NCBI GenBank assembly: GCA_026988135.1
Contig: JALSLT010000023.1
Location: 1-22,134, forward strand
Reading direction: 5' to 3'
Origin: Desulfurobacterium sp.
GTDB lineage: Bacteria > Aquificota > Aquificia > Desulfurobacteriales > Desulfurobacteriaceae
Length of the DNA: 22,134 nucleotides
The position numbers and the translations under genes are program-made. Of this stretch, positions 6,715 through 13,106 are shown one piece after another (the stretch's first letter is position 1; every line of letters starts with the position of its first letter). Below the pieces are notes generated by a model. The model saw nothing but the letters and a program-made list of their open reading frames with translations. It ran no database searches and was not told the DNA's origin.

Positions 6715-6728
6715 TTGATTTGAGTCAA
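6715..6728. promoter_or_regulatory. FNR/CRP-type operator between cupin-cooS and the AGOG gene
   Basis: The plus strand reads TTGAT-TTGA-GTCAA, nine of ten matches to the FNR consensus TTGAT-N4-ATCAA. It lies between two divergent genes, 55 bp upstream of the cupin start. On the minus strand its TTGACT could itself be a -35 element, with TTTAAT 18 bp downstream (6704-6699). A bound regulator would then overlap the promoter. The E-x-x-S-R regulator encoded at 3357-3980 is the obvious candidate. Confidence 0.6.
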
Positions 6729-6779
6729 AATCTTATAGTGATAATAATTCTTACTAAAAAGATGGGGAAAATTTGTAAT

Positions 6780-7445
6780 ATGAAAAGTTCGGATTTTCAA
6801 AAGATAGAAGATTATGTAAAGCGTTTTAGTGAAAAAGATATTTTGTTGATTGAGAAAAGAGATCCTCAGTATAAAGCGTTGGAACTGCTTTACGGTTTTT
6901 TAAATGACAAGATTCTTTTTTTTCGTCTTGTTTTGATTAACTCTCTTTTGTCTTATCAACTTAATATGAAGGGGGAAAAATACTGGGAACTATTTTCCGA
7001 TTTTTTTTCTACCGGGAAAAGCTTGGATGATTTTCCCCTGTTTTTGAAACTTCACAATTATCGCATATTAAATGCGAAATTAAAGCGGTTTCAAAAAGTT
7101 AAAAATGTTATTGATTCGGCGATAAAGTCCGAAGAGGATATTAAAAGTTTGGCAAATGATTTAAAAAAGTTTCTTGATATTATTGCAATTTCCCTTAATC
7201 AGAAAAGGGATGCAAAGACGGTGGTTTTTGCTGTCAAAATGTTTATTTACGCCTTCAGAATAGCTTTTTGTAAGGATATTTTTGCTCCTTGTGGAATAAT
7301 GATTCCCCTTGATAGCAGGATTTCAAAAATTTCTGAAGATAAGGATTTCTGGAGAAAACTGGAAAAGGAAACAGGTATCCCTTTACTTCACATAGATGCT
7401 GTTTTGTGGCTTTCAGACAACCATAGGTTGTTTTCTGAGGAGTGA
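6780..7445 (+). CDS. AGOG-type 8-oxoguanine DNA glycosylase/AP lyase
   Basis: A 221-residue helix-hairpin-helix DNA glycosylase of the archaeal GO glycosylase (AGOG) family, which removes 8-oxoguanine from DNA and cleaves the abasic site. Recognisable segments are L-L-S-Y-Q-L-N-M-K-G-E near residue 60, the K-T-V-V-F-A-V-K-M helix with K146, and I-P-L-D-S-R with D178. The Lys-to-Asp distance of 32 residues equals that of the catalytic K140/D172 pair of the Pyrobaculum enzyme. The family is typical of archaea and thermophilic bacteria. The start at 6780 is chosen for its GATGGGG twelve bases upstream; an in-frame ATG at 6762 is possible. It is divergent from the cupin gene and shares the intergenic region containing the FNR-like box, so it could be co-regulated with the stress locus. 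Confidence 0.85.
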   Translation: MKSSDFQKIEDYVKRFSEKDILLIEKRDPQYKALELLYGFLNDKILFFRLVLINSLLSYQLNMKGEKYWELFSDFFSTGKSLDDFPLFLKLHNYRILNAKLKRFQKVKNVIDSAIKSEEDIKSLANDLKKFLDIIAISLNQKRDAKTVVFAVKMFIYAFRIAFCKDIFAPCGIMIPLDSRISKISEDKDFWRKLEKETGIPLLHIDAVLWLSDNHRLFSEE

Positions 7446-7487
7446 AGGATTAAGTTAGTAGATGCTAACACTATTTGGAGGTGAGGT

Positions 7488-7862
7488 ATGATTATAGGGA
7501 TACCTGTTATTGAGAAGGAAGTAGATGGTAAAAGAATTATAAGCCCCCATTTTGGGAGAGCTCCGATGTTTGTTGTTTATAATGATATTACAGGAGAAAC
7601 ACTTATTGTTTCAAATCCTAAATCTAAAACCGGTTGTGGCGGTGGCGCAGGAAGGTTTATTTTTGATACTTTTATGAGAAATGGTGTCGATATTGTTCTT
7701 ATTAAGGGAATAGGAGAAGGGGCATTTTATAATCTGCAAAAGGCAGGTATGAAAGCCTATCTTGTTTCTTCCGATATCAAATTTGTTGATGATGCTGTTT
7801 CTGCATTTAAAACCGGGAAATTTATGGAGGTAACGGAGCCTATTGAGAACGAGCATCATTAA
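7488..7862 (+). CDS. NifX/NifB C-terminal-like (dinitrogenase FeMo-cofactor biosynthesis family) protein
   Basis: A 124-residue single-domain protein of the Nitro_FeMo-Co family (NifX, NifY, NifB C-terminus and MTH1175-like proteins), an RNase H-like fold that binds iron-molybdenum cofactor precursors or other Fe-S/Mo clusters. The N-terminus M-I-I-G-I-P-V, the P-H-F-G-R-A-P segment and the T-G-C-G-G-G-A-G motif (possible cluster or metal ligand Cys) are family hallmarks. The C-terminus ends E-H-H. No nif structural genes are in the window, and such stand-alone proteins are widespread in non-diazotrophs with unknown roles. It has a strong GGAGGTGAGGT ribosome-binding site. The DUF1847 gene starts 9 bp later, so the two are certainly co-transcribed. 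Confidence 0.88.
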   Translation: MIIGIPVIEKEVDGKRIISPHFGRAPMFVVYNDITGETLIVSNPKSKTGCGGGAGRFIFDTFMRNGVDIVLIKGIGEGAFYNLQKAGMKAYLVSSDIKFVDDAVSAFKTGKFMEVTEPIENEHH

Positions 7863-7871
7863 GGTGGAAAG

Positions 7872-8447
7872 ATGAAATGTCATAAATGTGGAAGTACCGG
7901 TTGTTATAGAGAAGGGGTTGTATGTGTTGATGGTTCCGAGCTTTTGTCGATTTTAGAAGAGGATAGGAGGATTTTAGTAACCTCTTCTCTTATAGAGAAA
8001 GAGTACTATTGTAAATTAACGAGAATTGAAGAGGTTATAGAGTTTGCCGAAAGAATGGGATATAAAAAAATAGGTATGGCATTTTGTATAGGGCTTTTGA
8101 GGGAGTCTCGGATTGCCGCTCAAATTTTTGAGTCTCATGATTTTTCCGTTTATTCGGTTGTGTGCAAAGTTGGAAGTGTTGATAAAAGTAAGTTTAAAGT
8201 ATCCAAGTTGGAAAAAGGTAAATATGAAGCTATATGTAACCCTATTGTTCAGGCAAAAACTTTAAATGATAAAGGGACAGAGCTTAATATTGTTATTGGA
8301 TTATGTGTGGGACATGATATTCTGTTTCAGAAATACTCGGAAGCTCCGGTAACCGTTCTTGTTGTTAAAGATAGGGTTCTTGCTCATAATCCTGTCGGTG
8401 CCCTTAACTCTCCCTATTATACTAGGAGATTGATTAAAAATATCTAA
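7872..8447 (+). CDS. DUF1847-family Cys-rich metal-binding protein
   Basis: A 191-residue protein resembling the DUF1847 family. The N-terminal 20 residues carry C3, C6, C11 and C18 (C-x2-C-G-x3-C), a likely metal or Fe-S site. Further cysteines occur in A-F-C-I-G-L, V-V-C-K-V, A-I-C-N-P and G-L-C-V-G-H-D, a pattern kept in this family. The C-terminus is basic. Function in the family is not known; the paired NifX/NifB-like protein suggests metal-cluster handling. It follows that gene by 9 bp, with an AAGGTGG ribosome-binding site at the upstream stop. Its stop codon directly abuts the stop of the convergent ATPase gene (TAA-TTA, no bases between), leaving no room for a separate terminator. 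Confidence 0.8.
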   Translation: MKCHKCGSTGCYREGVVCVDGSELLSILEEDRRILVTSSLIEKEYYCKLTRIEEVIEFAERMGYKKIGMAFCIGLLRESRIAAQIFESHDFSVYSVVCKVGSVDKSKFKVSKLEKGKYEAICNPIVQAKTLNDKGTELNIVIGLCVGHDILFQKYSEAPVTVLVVKDRVLAHNPVGALNSPYYTRRLIKNI

Positions 8448-10775
8448 TTAAACATTTCTCCATACTATTCCTATTCTTTTTACCGAAATGTCCCTTTTTT
8501 TAGGTTTTATTTTAAATGCTTCTATATTGTATCTATCTATGTGGTATTTTTCTGTGAGTTCCTCAATTTCCTTTTCGATTTCTCTTTCCATCTCTTCAAT
8601 CTTTTCCTCAATTTCTCTTACTTTCTTTTCCGCCCTTTCCACTTCGCCTTTTTCTTTGTAAGCTCGGCTGCTTTTACTAATTGTAGTTCCTATTTTTGCT
8701 GCAGTAGTACGGCCAAAGAGAGCCCCCAATATGGATACTCCGGCATTGAGAAGTGAGCTCATTTGGTCACCTTTCTCTTTTTCAACTTTTTCTTTTGCTC
8801 TTTTAAGCTGTTCTTCCAATCTTTCCAGTTTTTTTTCATACGTTTCTTTCAGTTTTTCAAGTTTTTCTTCTTTTATCTCTTTCAATTTTTCTTGAATTGA
8901 GATTTTAAAGTCCGTTAGAGTTTCTCCTATTTTTGATTCCATTTTAAGTGTTCTGCATCTGTATAGTTCTATATGGGAGTTTCTGTATAGGTGATTTATT
9001 AGAAGTTTTTCGGCTTTTTTTAAGCTTCTAATAGTGCTTATAGATTCAGTTATTGAAGCAAATTTTGCATTTCCGGGGGCTTTTTGTGGTAACTTGGTAA
9101 AGTCAAAATCATCCTCTTCCGCTTCTTCCCAGTCTATATAGTTTTTATCTGTTATATCTAGATAATGGATTTTATCTTCTGTTATTTCAATGCCTCTTCG
9201 TCCGTCGTGAAAGTATATTTCGGTTTTAGCAGCAAGGGAGGGGTTATATTTTCCATGTCCGGATATATCTATTTCATAATATTGGGGAATATTTTCTTCT
9301 ATCGTGTTTATAGAACTATATTCTTCAATTAGGGGACTTGGTTTTCTTTCCTGTTTGGTCGTTTCTACGGTGGTTTTTCTGTCTTCCATAAGGCGTGATA
9401 TCTCATCTTTTTTCAGTGGGCCTTTAAGGTAGCTTAATACCCATCTTGTGGTAAATAGACGGAGTTCCTCAAGGTGTGCACTTTTTAGGAAAAAGGTTCT
9501 CTTTTTTAGATTGGCAAGAAGATTTGCAATATCTTCTTTTTTAAAAGAGGAGTCTCCTTTTCCGCTTAAACCGTCTATTACCCTGTTGATATCCTGTCGA
9601 GTTTGAAGACGTCCTATAATCCAGGTTCCAATATTGGATAGACCTTTGTAATCAAGATCTACAGGGTTTTGAGTGCTGAGGATTATGCCTATACCGTATG
9701 CTCTTGCCTGTTTAAGCAGTATTATCATCGACTCTTTGGAGGGGGGATTTTTTACGGGAGGGAAAAAGCCGTAAATCTCGTCCATGTAAAGGATTGTTCT
9801 TAATCTGTTTGAGCCGCTTTGTAATCTCATCCATGCTATATATTTATTGAGAAGTAAAGTGACGAAAAACATCTTTTCATCATCGTTCAGGTGAGATATT
9901 GAAAATATGGCTATTTTTGCTTTTCCATTTTCATCATAGAGGAGTTGTTGTATGTTAAGAGGTTCACCTGTTAACCAGCCGGAGAAGTTCGGGGATGCTA
10001 AGACAGCGTTAAACCGAGTGGCAAGCTTGAATCGTTCATTATCGGGATAGAATGTTTTTAAAGGTAAAACTCCTATTTTTCCAAAAGGTGGATTTACTAT
10101 ATTCCCTACCAGTTCCTCTATTCTTAAATTTTTTCCTTTTAGCCAATTTCTGCTTATTATTTGGGATAGGAATATGTATTCTTTTGAATCCAGAGGGTCC
10201 GCTTTAATTCCTATAAGAGATAAAAGTCCCATTACGGAGCTTTTTAAGTAGGCGCTGAAACTGTCACTATCTTCTATAATTTTTCTATCAGGAAGGGAAA
10301 GGGAGCTCATTAAGTCTATCGGAATTCCTGCTTGACTTCCCGGTGTATATATTGTCTTGGTTACTTTGTGAAATTTTTCAACCCTCTGGCTATCCTGCCC
10401 CCAACTTTCTATTCCGTTCTTCCAGAATGTTGCTATTTTTGATGCGTAAGTTTTAGGATTTTCATTTTTTGCTAAAGCTTCCTCTCTTACCCATGGTTCG
10501 AAAGCCTCTTCTCTAAATTGAGGGTCCGTAAGACATAGGTTTCCCATATCTCCTTTCGGATCTATTACTATAGCTGGAATATTATCGATTGCCGCTTCTT
10601 CTATAATTCCGATTCCAAGTCCTGTCTTTCCGCTTCCGGTCATTCCTATAATTGCTGCATGAGTGGTGAAGCTTTTGTTTTTTAGGAGGGTTAAAATTTC
10701 TTTTGGTTTCATTGTGCTTTTGTCAACATCTTTACCTAAATAAAAAAGTCCGGCTTTTTCATATATTTCTTTCAT
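8448..10775 (-). CDS. HerA-like P-loop ATPase with C-terminal coiled-coil hairpin (COG0433 group)
   Basis: A 775-residue ATPase of the HerA/FtsK-VirB4 superfamily. Walker A is G-M-T-G-S-G-K-T (44-51), followed by V-I-D-P-K-G-D-M-G typical of HerA relatives. Walker B is T-I-L-Y-M-D-E-I-Y-G-F near residue 335, and a sensor-like L-S-T-Q-N-P follows. The C-terminal third has two long charged coiled-coil segments (roughly 625-680 and 705-742). They are separated by a Gly/Ala-rich hydrophobic turn containing L-G-A-L-F-G-R-T, an arrangement I recall from a widespread stand-alone family of such ATPases. DNA translocation or unwinding is likely but the role is unproven; no nuclease (NurA), SIR2 or other defence partner lies beside it. 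The start at 10775 has an AGGAG site. It stands alone, between the glnA terminator and the convergent DUF1847 gene. Confidence 0.88.
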   Translation of the reverse strand: MKEIYEKAGLFYLGKDVDKSTMKPKEILTLLKNKSFTTHAAIIGMTGSGKTGLGIGIIEEAAIDNIPAIVIDPKGDMGNLCLTDPQFREEAFEPWVREEALAKNENPKTYASKIATFWKNGIESWGQDSQRVEKFHKVTKTIYTPGSQAGIPIDLMSSLSLPDRKIIEDSDSFSAYLKSSVMGLLSLIGIKADPLDSKEYIFLSQIISRNWLKGKNLRIEELVGNIVNPPFGKIGVLPLKTFYPDNERFKLATRFNAVLASPNFSGWLTGEPLNIQQLLYDENGKAKIAIFSISHLNDDEKMFFVTLLLNKYIAWMRLQSGSNRLRTILYMDEIYGFFPPVKNPPSKESMIILLKQARAYGIGIILSTQNPVDLDYKGLSNIGTWIIGRLQTRQDINRVIDGLSGKGDSSFKKEDIANLLANLKKRTFFLKSAHLEELRLFTTRWVLSYLKGPLKKDEISRLMEDRKTTVETTKQERKPSPLIEEYSSINTIEENIPQYYEIDISGHGKYNPSLAAKTEIYFHDGRRGIEITEDKIHYLDITDKNYIDWEEAEEDDFDFTKLPQKAPGNAKFASITESISTIRSLKKAEKLLINHLYRNSHIELYRCRTLKMESKIGETLTDFKISIQEKLKEIKEEKLEKLKETYEKKLERLEEQLKRAKEKVEKEKGDQMSSLLNAGVSILGALFGRTTAAKIGTTISKSSRAYKEKGEVERAEKKVREIEEKIEEMEREIEKEIEELTEKYHIDRYNIEAFKIKPKKRDISVKRIGIVWRNV

Positions 10776-10847
10776 CTTTTCTCCTAAAAATTTGCGTTGA
10801 TTTTAATTTTAACAGATTGAAGTTTTAAGATTTTTAATTATAGAGAT

Positions 10848-10880
10848 AAAAAAAGGGGCAGTTTAAACTGCCCCTTTTTT
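10848..10880 (-). terminator. Intrinsic terminator downstream of glnA
   Basis: A perfect palindrome GGGGCAGTTTAAACTGCCCC (10855-10874; 7-bp stem with a six-base loop, or 10 bp fully paired) is flanked by seven A on the left and six T on the right. It can act in both directions. On the minus strand it ends the glnB-glnA transcript 19 bp after the glnA stop and insulates the following ATPase gene. Confidence 0.93.
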
Positions 10881-10898
10881 ATATAAAGGTGTTAATGA

Positions 10899-12317
10899 TT
10901 AAACATCGTAATAGAGAAGAAATTCTGTTGGTGTAGGTCTGAGTCTAACCGGGTTGATTTCCTCGGCTCTTTTGTATTCGATGTAATCTTCAATGAATTT
11001 TTCACTTATTACGCCGCCTTTTGTAAGGAACTCGTAATCTTTTTCGAGGGCATCCATAGCTTCCGTAAGTGAACTAGGAACAGTTGGTATATCTTTAAGT
11101 TCTTCTGCCGGAAGATCATAGAGGTTTTTGTCAACAGGTTCTCCCGGATGAATTTTGTTTTCAATACCGTCAAGTCCGGCCATGAGAAGTGCCGTAAATG
11201 CAAGGTATGGAGCTCCTGAACCGTCAGGGAATCTGGCTTCAATTCTTTTGGCTTTAGGGCTTGTGACAACTGGTACCCTGATGGAAGCGGATCTGTTCCT
11301 CGCAGAGTAACAGAGGTTAACCGGAGCTTCAAATCCGGGAACAAGTCTCTTGTAAGAGTTTACCGTTGGGTTTGTGAAAGCACATATTGCTTTGGCGTGC
11401 TTAATTATTCCACCTATGAAATAAAGGGCTGTTTCTGAAAGCCCTGCATAACTGTCACCGTCAAATAGGTTTTCGCCGTCTTTCCAGATAGACATGTGAG
11501 TGTGCATACCTGTTCCGTTATCACCAAATAGAGGTTTTGGCATAAATGTAGCTGTTTTTCCGAACATTTTCGCTACGTTTTTAACGATATATTTTGTCCA
11601 TAGTATATTGTCAGCAGCTGTGATAAGGTCTGAGAACCTGAAGTCTATTTCACACTGACCACCTGTGGCGACTTCATGGTGAAGTGCTTCTACTACAAGT
11701 CCCGCTTCTTCCATTTTGAGAGCCATAACTTTCCTTATATGGTCAAGTGTATCGTTCGGAGGAACTGGGAAATAACCGCCTTTCGGTTTTATTTTGTGTC
11801 CGAGGTTTGGTCCTTCCTCTTCGCCGCTTCTCCACCATCCTTCTTCCGAGTCAACAAATGCGAAACTGTAATTTGTTCCGCTGTCGAATCTTACATCATC
11901 AAATATAAAAAATTCAGGTTCCGGTCCGCAGTAAACAGTATCACCGATTCCAGTTGACTTTAGATAGTCAATTGCTTTCCTGGCTACATTCCTTGGATCT
12001 TTTTCATAAGGTTCTTTTGTTACGGGATCAACGATATCAGCGATAACAACAAGTGTTGGAATTTCAGACAGAGGATCAACTACGGCTGATGTAGGGTCGA
12101 GTTTGAACATCATATCGCTTGCGTTGATTGGTTGCCATTGGCGGATAGATGAGCCGTCAAAGAATAGTCCTTGCTCGAAAGACTCTTCTGATACTTCATG
12201 AGCGGGAAATGTAACATGATGCCAAGTACCAAACATATCTGAGAATCTGAGGTCAACAAATTTCACCCCTTCCCTTTGAATCATTTCTACAACTTCTTTT
12301 GCGTTGCTTGGTTTCAT
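10899..12317 (-). CDS. glnA: Type I glutamine synthetase
   Basis: A 472-residue glutamine synthetase converting glutamate, ammonia and ATP to glutamine in the cytosol; the enzyme is a dodecamer. Signatures seen are F-D-G-S-S-I-R near residue 54, G-P-E-P-E-F-F (131-137), H-H-E-V-A-T-G-G-Q-C-E-I-D (213-225), the K-P-L-F-G-D-N-G-T-G-M-H-T-H ATP loop (261-274) and N-P-T-V-N-S-Y-K-R-L. Y400 lies in K-N-L-Y-D-L-P, equivalent to the adenylylated Tyr397 of the enteric enzyme, so it is a GSI-beta type that can be controlled by covalent adenylylation. ATG at 12317 is preceded by AGGAGG. It follows glnB by 69 bp and ends at a strong terminator. The gap to glnB has an AT-rich TATTAT/TATAGT run that might hold a second promoter. 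Confidence 0.98.
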   Translation of the reverse strand: MKPSNAKEVVEMIQREGVKFVDLRFSDMFGTWHHVTFPAHEVSEESFEQGLFFDGSSIRQWQPINASDMMFKLDPTSAVVDPLSEIPTLVVIADIVDPVTKEPYEKDPRNVARKAIDYLKSTGIGDTVYCGPEPEFFIFDDVRFDSGTNYSFAFVDSEEGWWRSGEEEGPNLGHKIKPKGGYFPVPPNDTLDHIRKVMALKMEEAGLVVEALHHEVATGGQCEIDFRFSDLITAADNILWTKYIVKNVAKMFGKTATFMPKPLFGDNGTGMHTHMSIWKDGENLFDGDSYAGLSETALYFIGGIIKHAKAICAFTNPTVNSYKRLVPGFEAPVNLCYSARNRSASIRVPVVTSPKAKRIEARFPDGSGAPYLAFTALLMAGLDGIENKIHPGEPVDKNLYDLPAEELKDIPTVPSSLTEAMDALEKDYEFLTKGGVISEKFIEDYIEYKRAEEINPVRLRPTPTEFLLYYDV

Positions 12318-12386
12318 TTTTACCTCCTGATAATTATTTCTTTATTGGATACTATAATACATCAAAAATTTGCTATTTTTAAGTAT

Positions 12387-12725
12387 TTAAACGGCGGCAT
12401 CCCCTTTTTCGCCAGTTCTTATTCTTACGATTTCTTCAACAGGGATTACAAATACTTTTCCGTCTCCTATTCTTCCGGTTCTTGCGGTGTTTACAATTGT
12501 TTCGATTACTTTTTCTGCCATGTCGTCAGATACGACAACTTCAATTTTTATTTTCGGTATAAAGTCAACAACGTACTCGGCGCCTCTATAAAGTTCCGTG
12601 TGTCCTTTCTGTCTTCCGAAACCTTTCACTTCTGTTACGGTTAAACCGTGGATACCGATGTCAGTTAAAGCATCTTTTACCTCTTCCAGTTTGAAAGGTT
12701 TGATGATAGCTTCTATTTTCTTCAT
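12387..12725 (-). CDS. glnB: Nitrogen regulatory protein P-II
   Basis: A 112-residue P-II protein, a trimeric sensor of 2-oxoglutarate, ATP and ADP that controls nitrogen assimilation. The T-loop (R-Q-K-G-H-T-E-L-Y-R-G-A-E-Y) has Tyr51 for uridylylation. The P-II signature T-G-R-I-G-D-G-K-V-F-V is intact, as is the N-terminal M-K-K-I-E-A-I-I-K-P. The following glnA and the absence of amtB favour GlnB over GlnK. The start at 12725 is preceded by GGAGGG. Upstream sequence contains a candidate sigma-54 promoter and NtrC-like sites, as expected for nitrogen-regulated glnBA transcription. Confidence 0.96.
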   Translation of the reverse strand: MKKIEAIIKPFKLEEVKDALTDIGIHGLTVTEVKGFGRQKGHTELYRGAEYVVDFIPKIKIEVVVSDDMAEKVIETIVNTARTGRIGDGKVFVIPVEEIVRIRTGEKGDAAV

Positions 12726-12769
12726 TATGGCCCTCCGTTCAGTATTTAGAATTCCTGTTAGTTATTTAA

Positions 12770-12786
12770 ACAAATTTCTTGCCAAA
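12770..12786 (-). promoter_or_regulatory. Candidate sigma-54 promoter of glnB-glnA
   Basis: The minus strand reads TTTGGCAAGAAATTTGT, against the sigma-54 consensus TTGGCACG-N4-TTGCT. Only the C after TTGGCA and the C of the -12 GC differ, and the spacing between the GG and G elements is right. It predicts a transcript start near 12759, a leader of about 34 bases before glnB. Confidence 0.55.
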
Positions 12787-12797
12787 TTGGAAGAAAG

Positions 12798-12810
12798 TGC
12801 AATTTTTGCA
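12798..12810. repeat. Hyphenated palindrome TGCAA-TTT-TTGCA upstream of glnB
   Basis: A 13-base palindrome with 5-bp arms, some 45 bp upstream of the predicted sigma-54 transcript start. It could be a regulator site but is too short for the NtrC consensus (which has TGCA half-sites nine bases apart, here five). Confidence 0.35.
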
Positions 12811-12860
12811 GTCTCGCTTTGGATTCGCTAGTTCCGAATATAGGTAAGTTGATGCTTAAA

Positions 12861-12877
12861 TGCACATATTTAGGGCA
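12861..12877. promoter_or_regulatory. NtrC-like binding site, proximal
   Basis: TGCACATATTTAGGGCA is 17 bases, matching 9 of 12 defined positions of the NtrC consensus TGCACC-N5-GGTGCA. Its centre is about 110 bp upstream of the predicted sigma-54 start, the distance at which enhancer sites sit in classic glnA promoters. Confidence 0.45.
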
Positions 12878-12891
12878 GTAGGAGAATGGTA

Positions 12892-12908
12892 TGACTATTA
12901 ACGGTGCA
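12892..12908. promoter_or_regulatory. NtrC-like binding site, distal
   Basis: This 17-base site has a perfect right half (GGTGCA, 12903-12908) and a poor left half, 8 of 12 matches overall. Its centre is 31 bp, three helical turns, from the proximal site, like the paired NtrC sites of enteric glnA. It ends nine bases before the tRNA-Sec gene. Confidence 0.4.
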
Positions 12909-12916
12909 GTTGAGTA

Positions 12917-13011
12917 TGGCGGAGGCAGATAGGAATCGAACCTACCGTCCCACTTTACGCGAGACCACCGGATTTGAAGTCCGGGGGAGACACCGGTCTC
13001 CATCTACCTCC
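12917..13011 (-). tRNA. selC: tRNA-Sec (anticodon UCA)
   Basis: A 95-base selenocysteine tRNA. The acceptor stem is 8 bp (GGAGGTAG with CTGCCTCC, one G-T pair), longer than normal, followed by a long D stem (GGAGA/TCTCC). The anticodon arm CCGGA-CTTCAAA-TCCGG reads UCA (12977-12975), and a long variable arm has its own stem (GTCTC/GGGAC). The T arm carries the usual TTCGATT loop. Discriminator G and an encoded CCA end the gene at 12917. Its presence shows that UGA can be read as selenocysteine, so selenoproteins should exist elsewhere in the genome. No selA, selB or selD is in the window. The gene stands alone between glnB and a divergent channel gene. Confidence 0.95.
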
Positions 13012-13026
13012 GAAGTTATTGTTCTA

Positions 13027-13035
13027 ATATAAGCA
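13027..13035 (-). promoter_or_regulatory. Candidate extended -10 promoter of tRNA-Sec
   Basis: The minus strand reads TGC-TTATAT at 13035-13027, an extended -10 element about 16 bases before the mature 5' end of the tRNA. No convincing -35 is seen. Confidence 0.35.
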
Positions 13036-13073
13036 TAAACATGTTGTAAGGCTACTTTGTCCTTGTTTTCGGA

Positions 13074-13079
13074 TATAAT
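13074..13079 (+). promoter_or_regulatory. Candidate -10 element of the K+ channel gene
   Basis: A perfect TATAAT lies 28 bases before the channel start codon, giving a short leader with the AGAGGGG ribosome-binding site. No good -35 is visible at 16-18 bp. Confidence 0.35.
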
Positions 13080-13106
13080 TTCTATGTATTTTTTTAGAGG
13101 GGTTGT

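Noticed and set aside
7450..7470. Short inverted repeat GTTAG-TAGATG-CTAAC before the NifX-like gene as a terminator
   Set aside because: Only 5 bp, A+T rich and without a T-run; likely chance.
11676..12644. Plus-strand open frames opposite glnA and glnB (11676-11957, 12276-12644)
   Set aside because: Phe/Tyr/Ser-rich translations of the complement of conserved genes; no recognisable domain.
12798..12810. The TGCAA-TTT-TTGCA palindrome as a third NtrC site
   Set aside because: TGCA half-sites are five bases apart, not nine, and the flanking CC/GG are missing.
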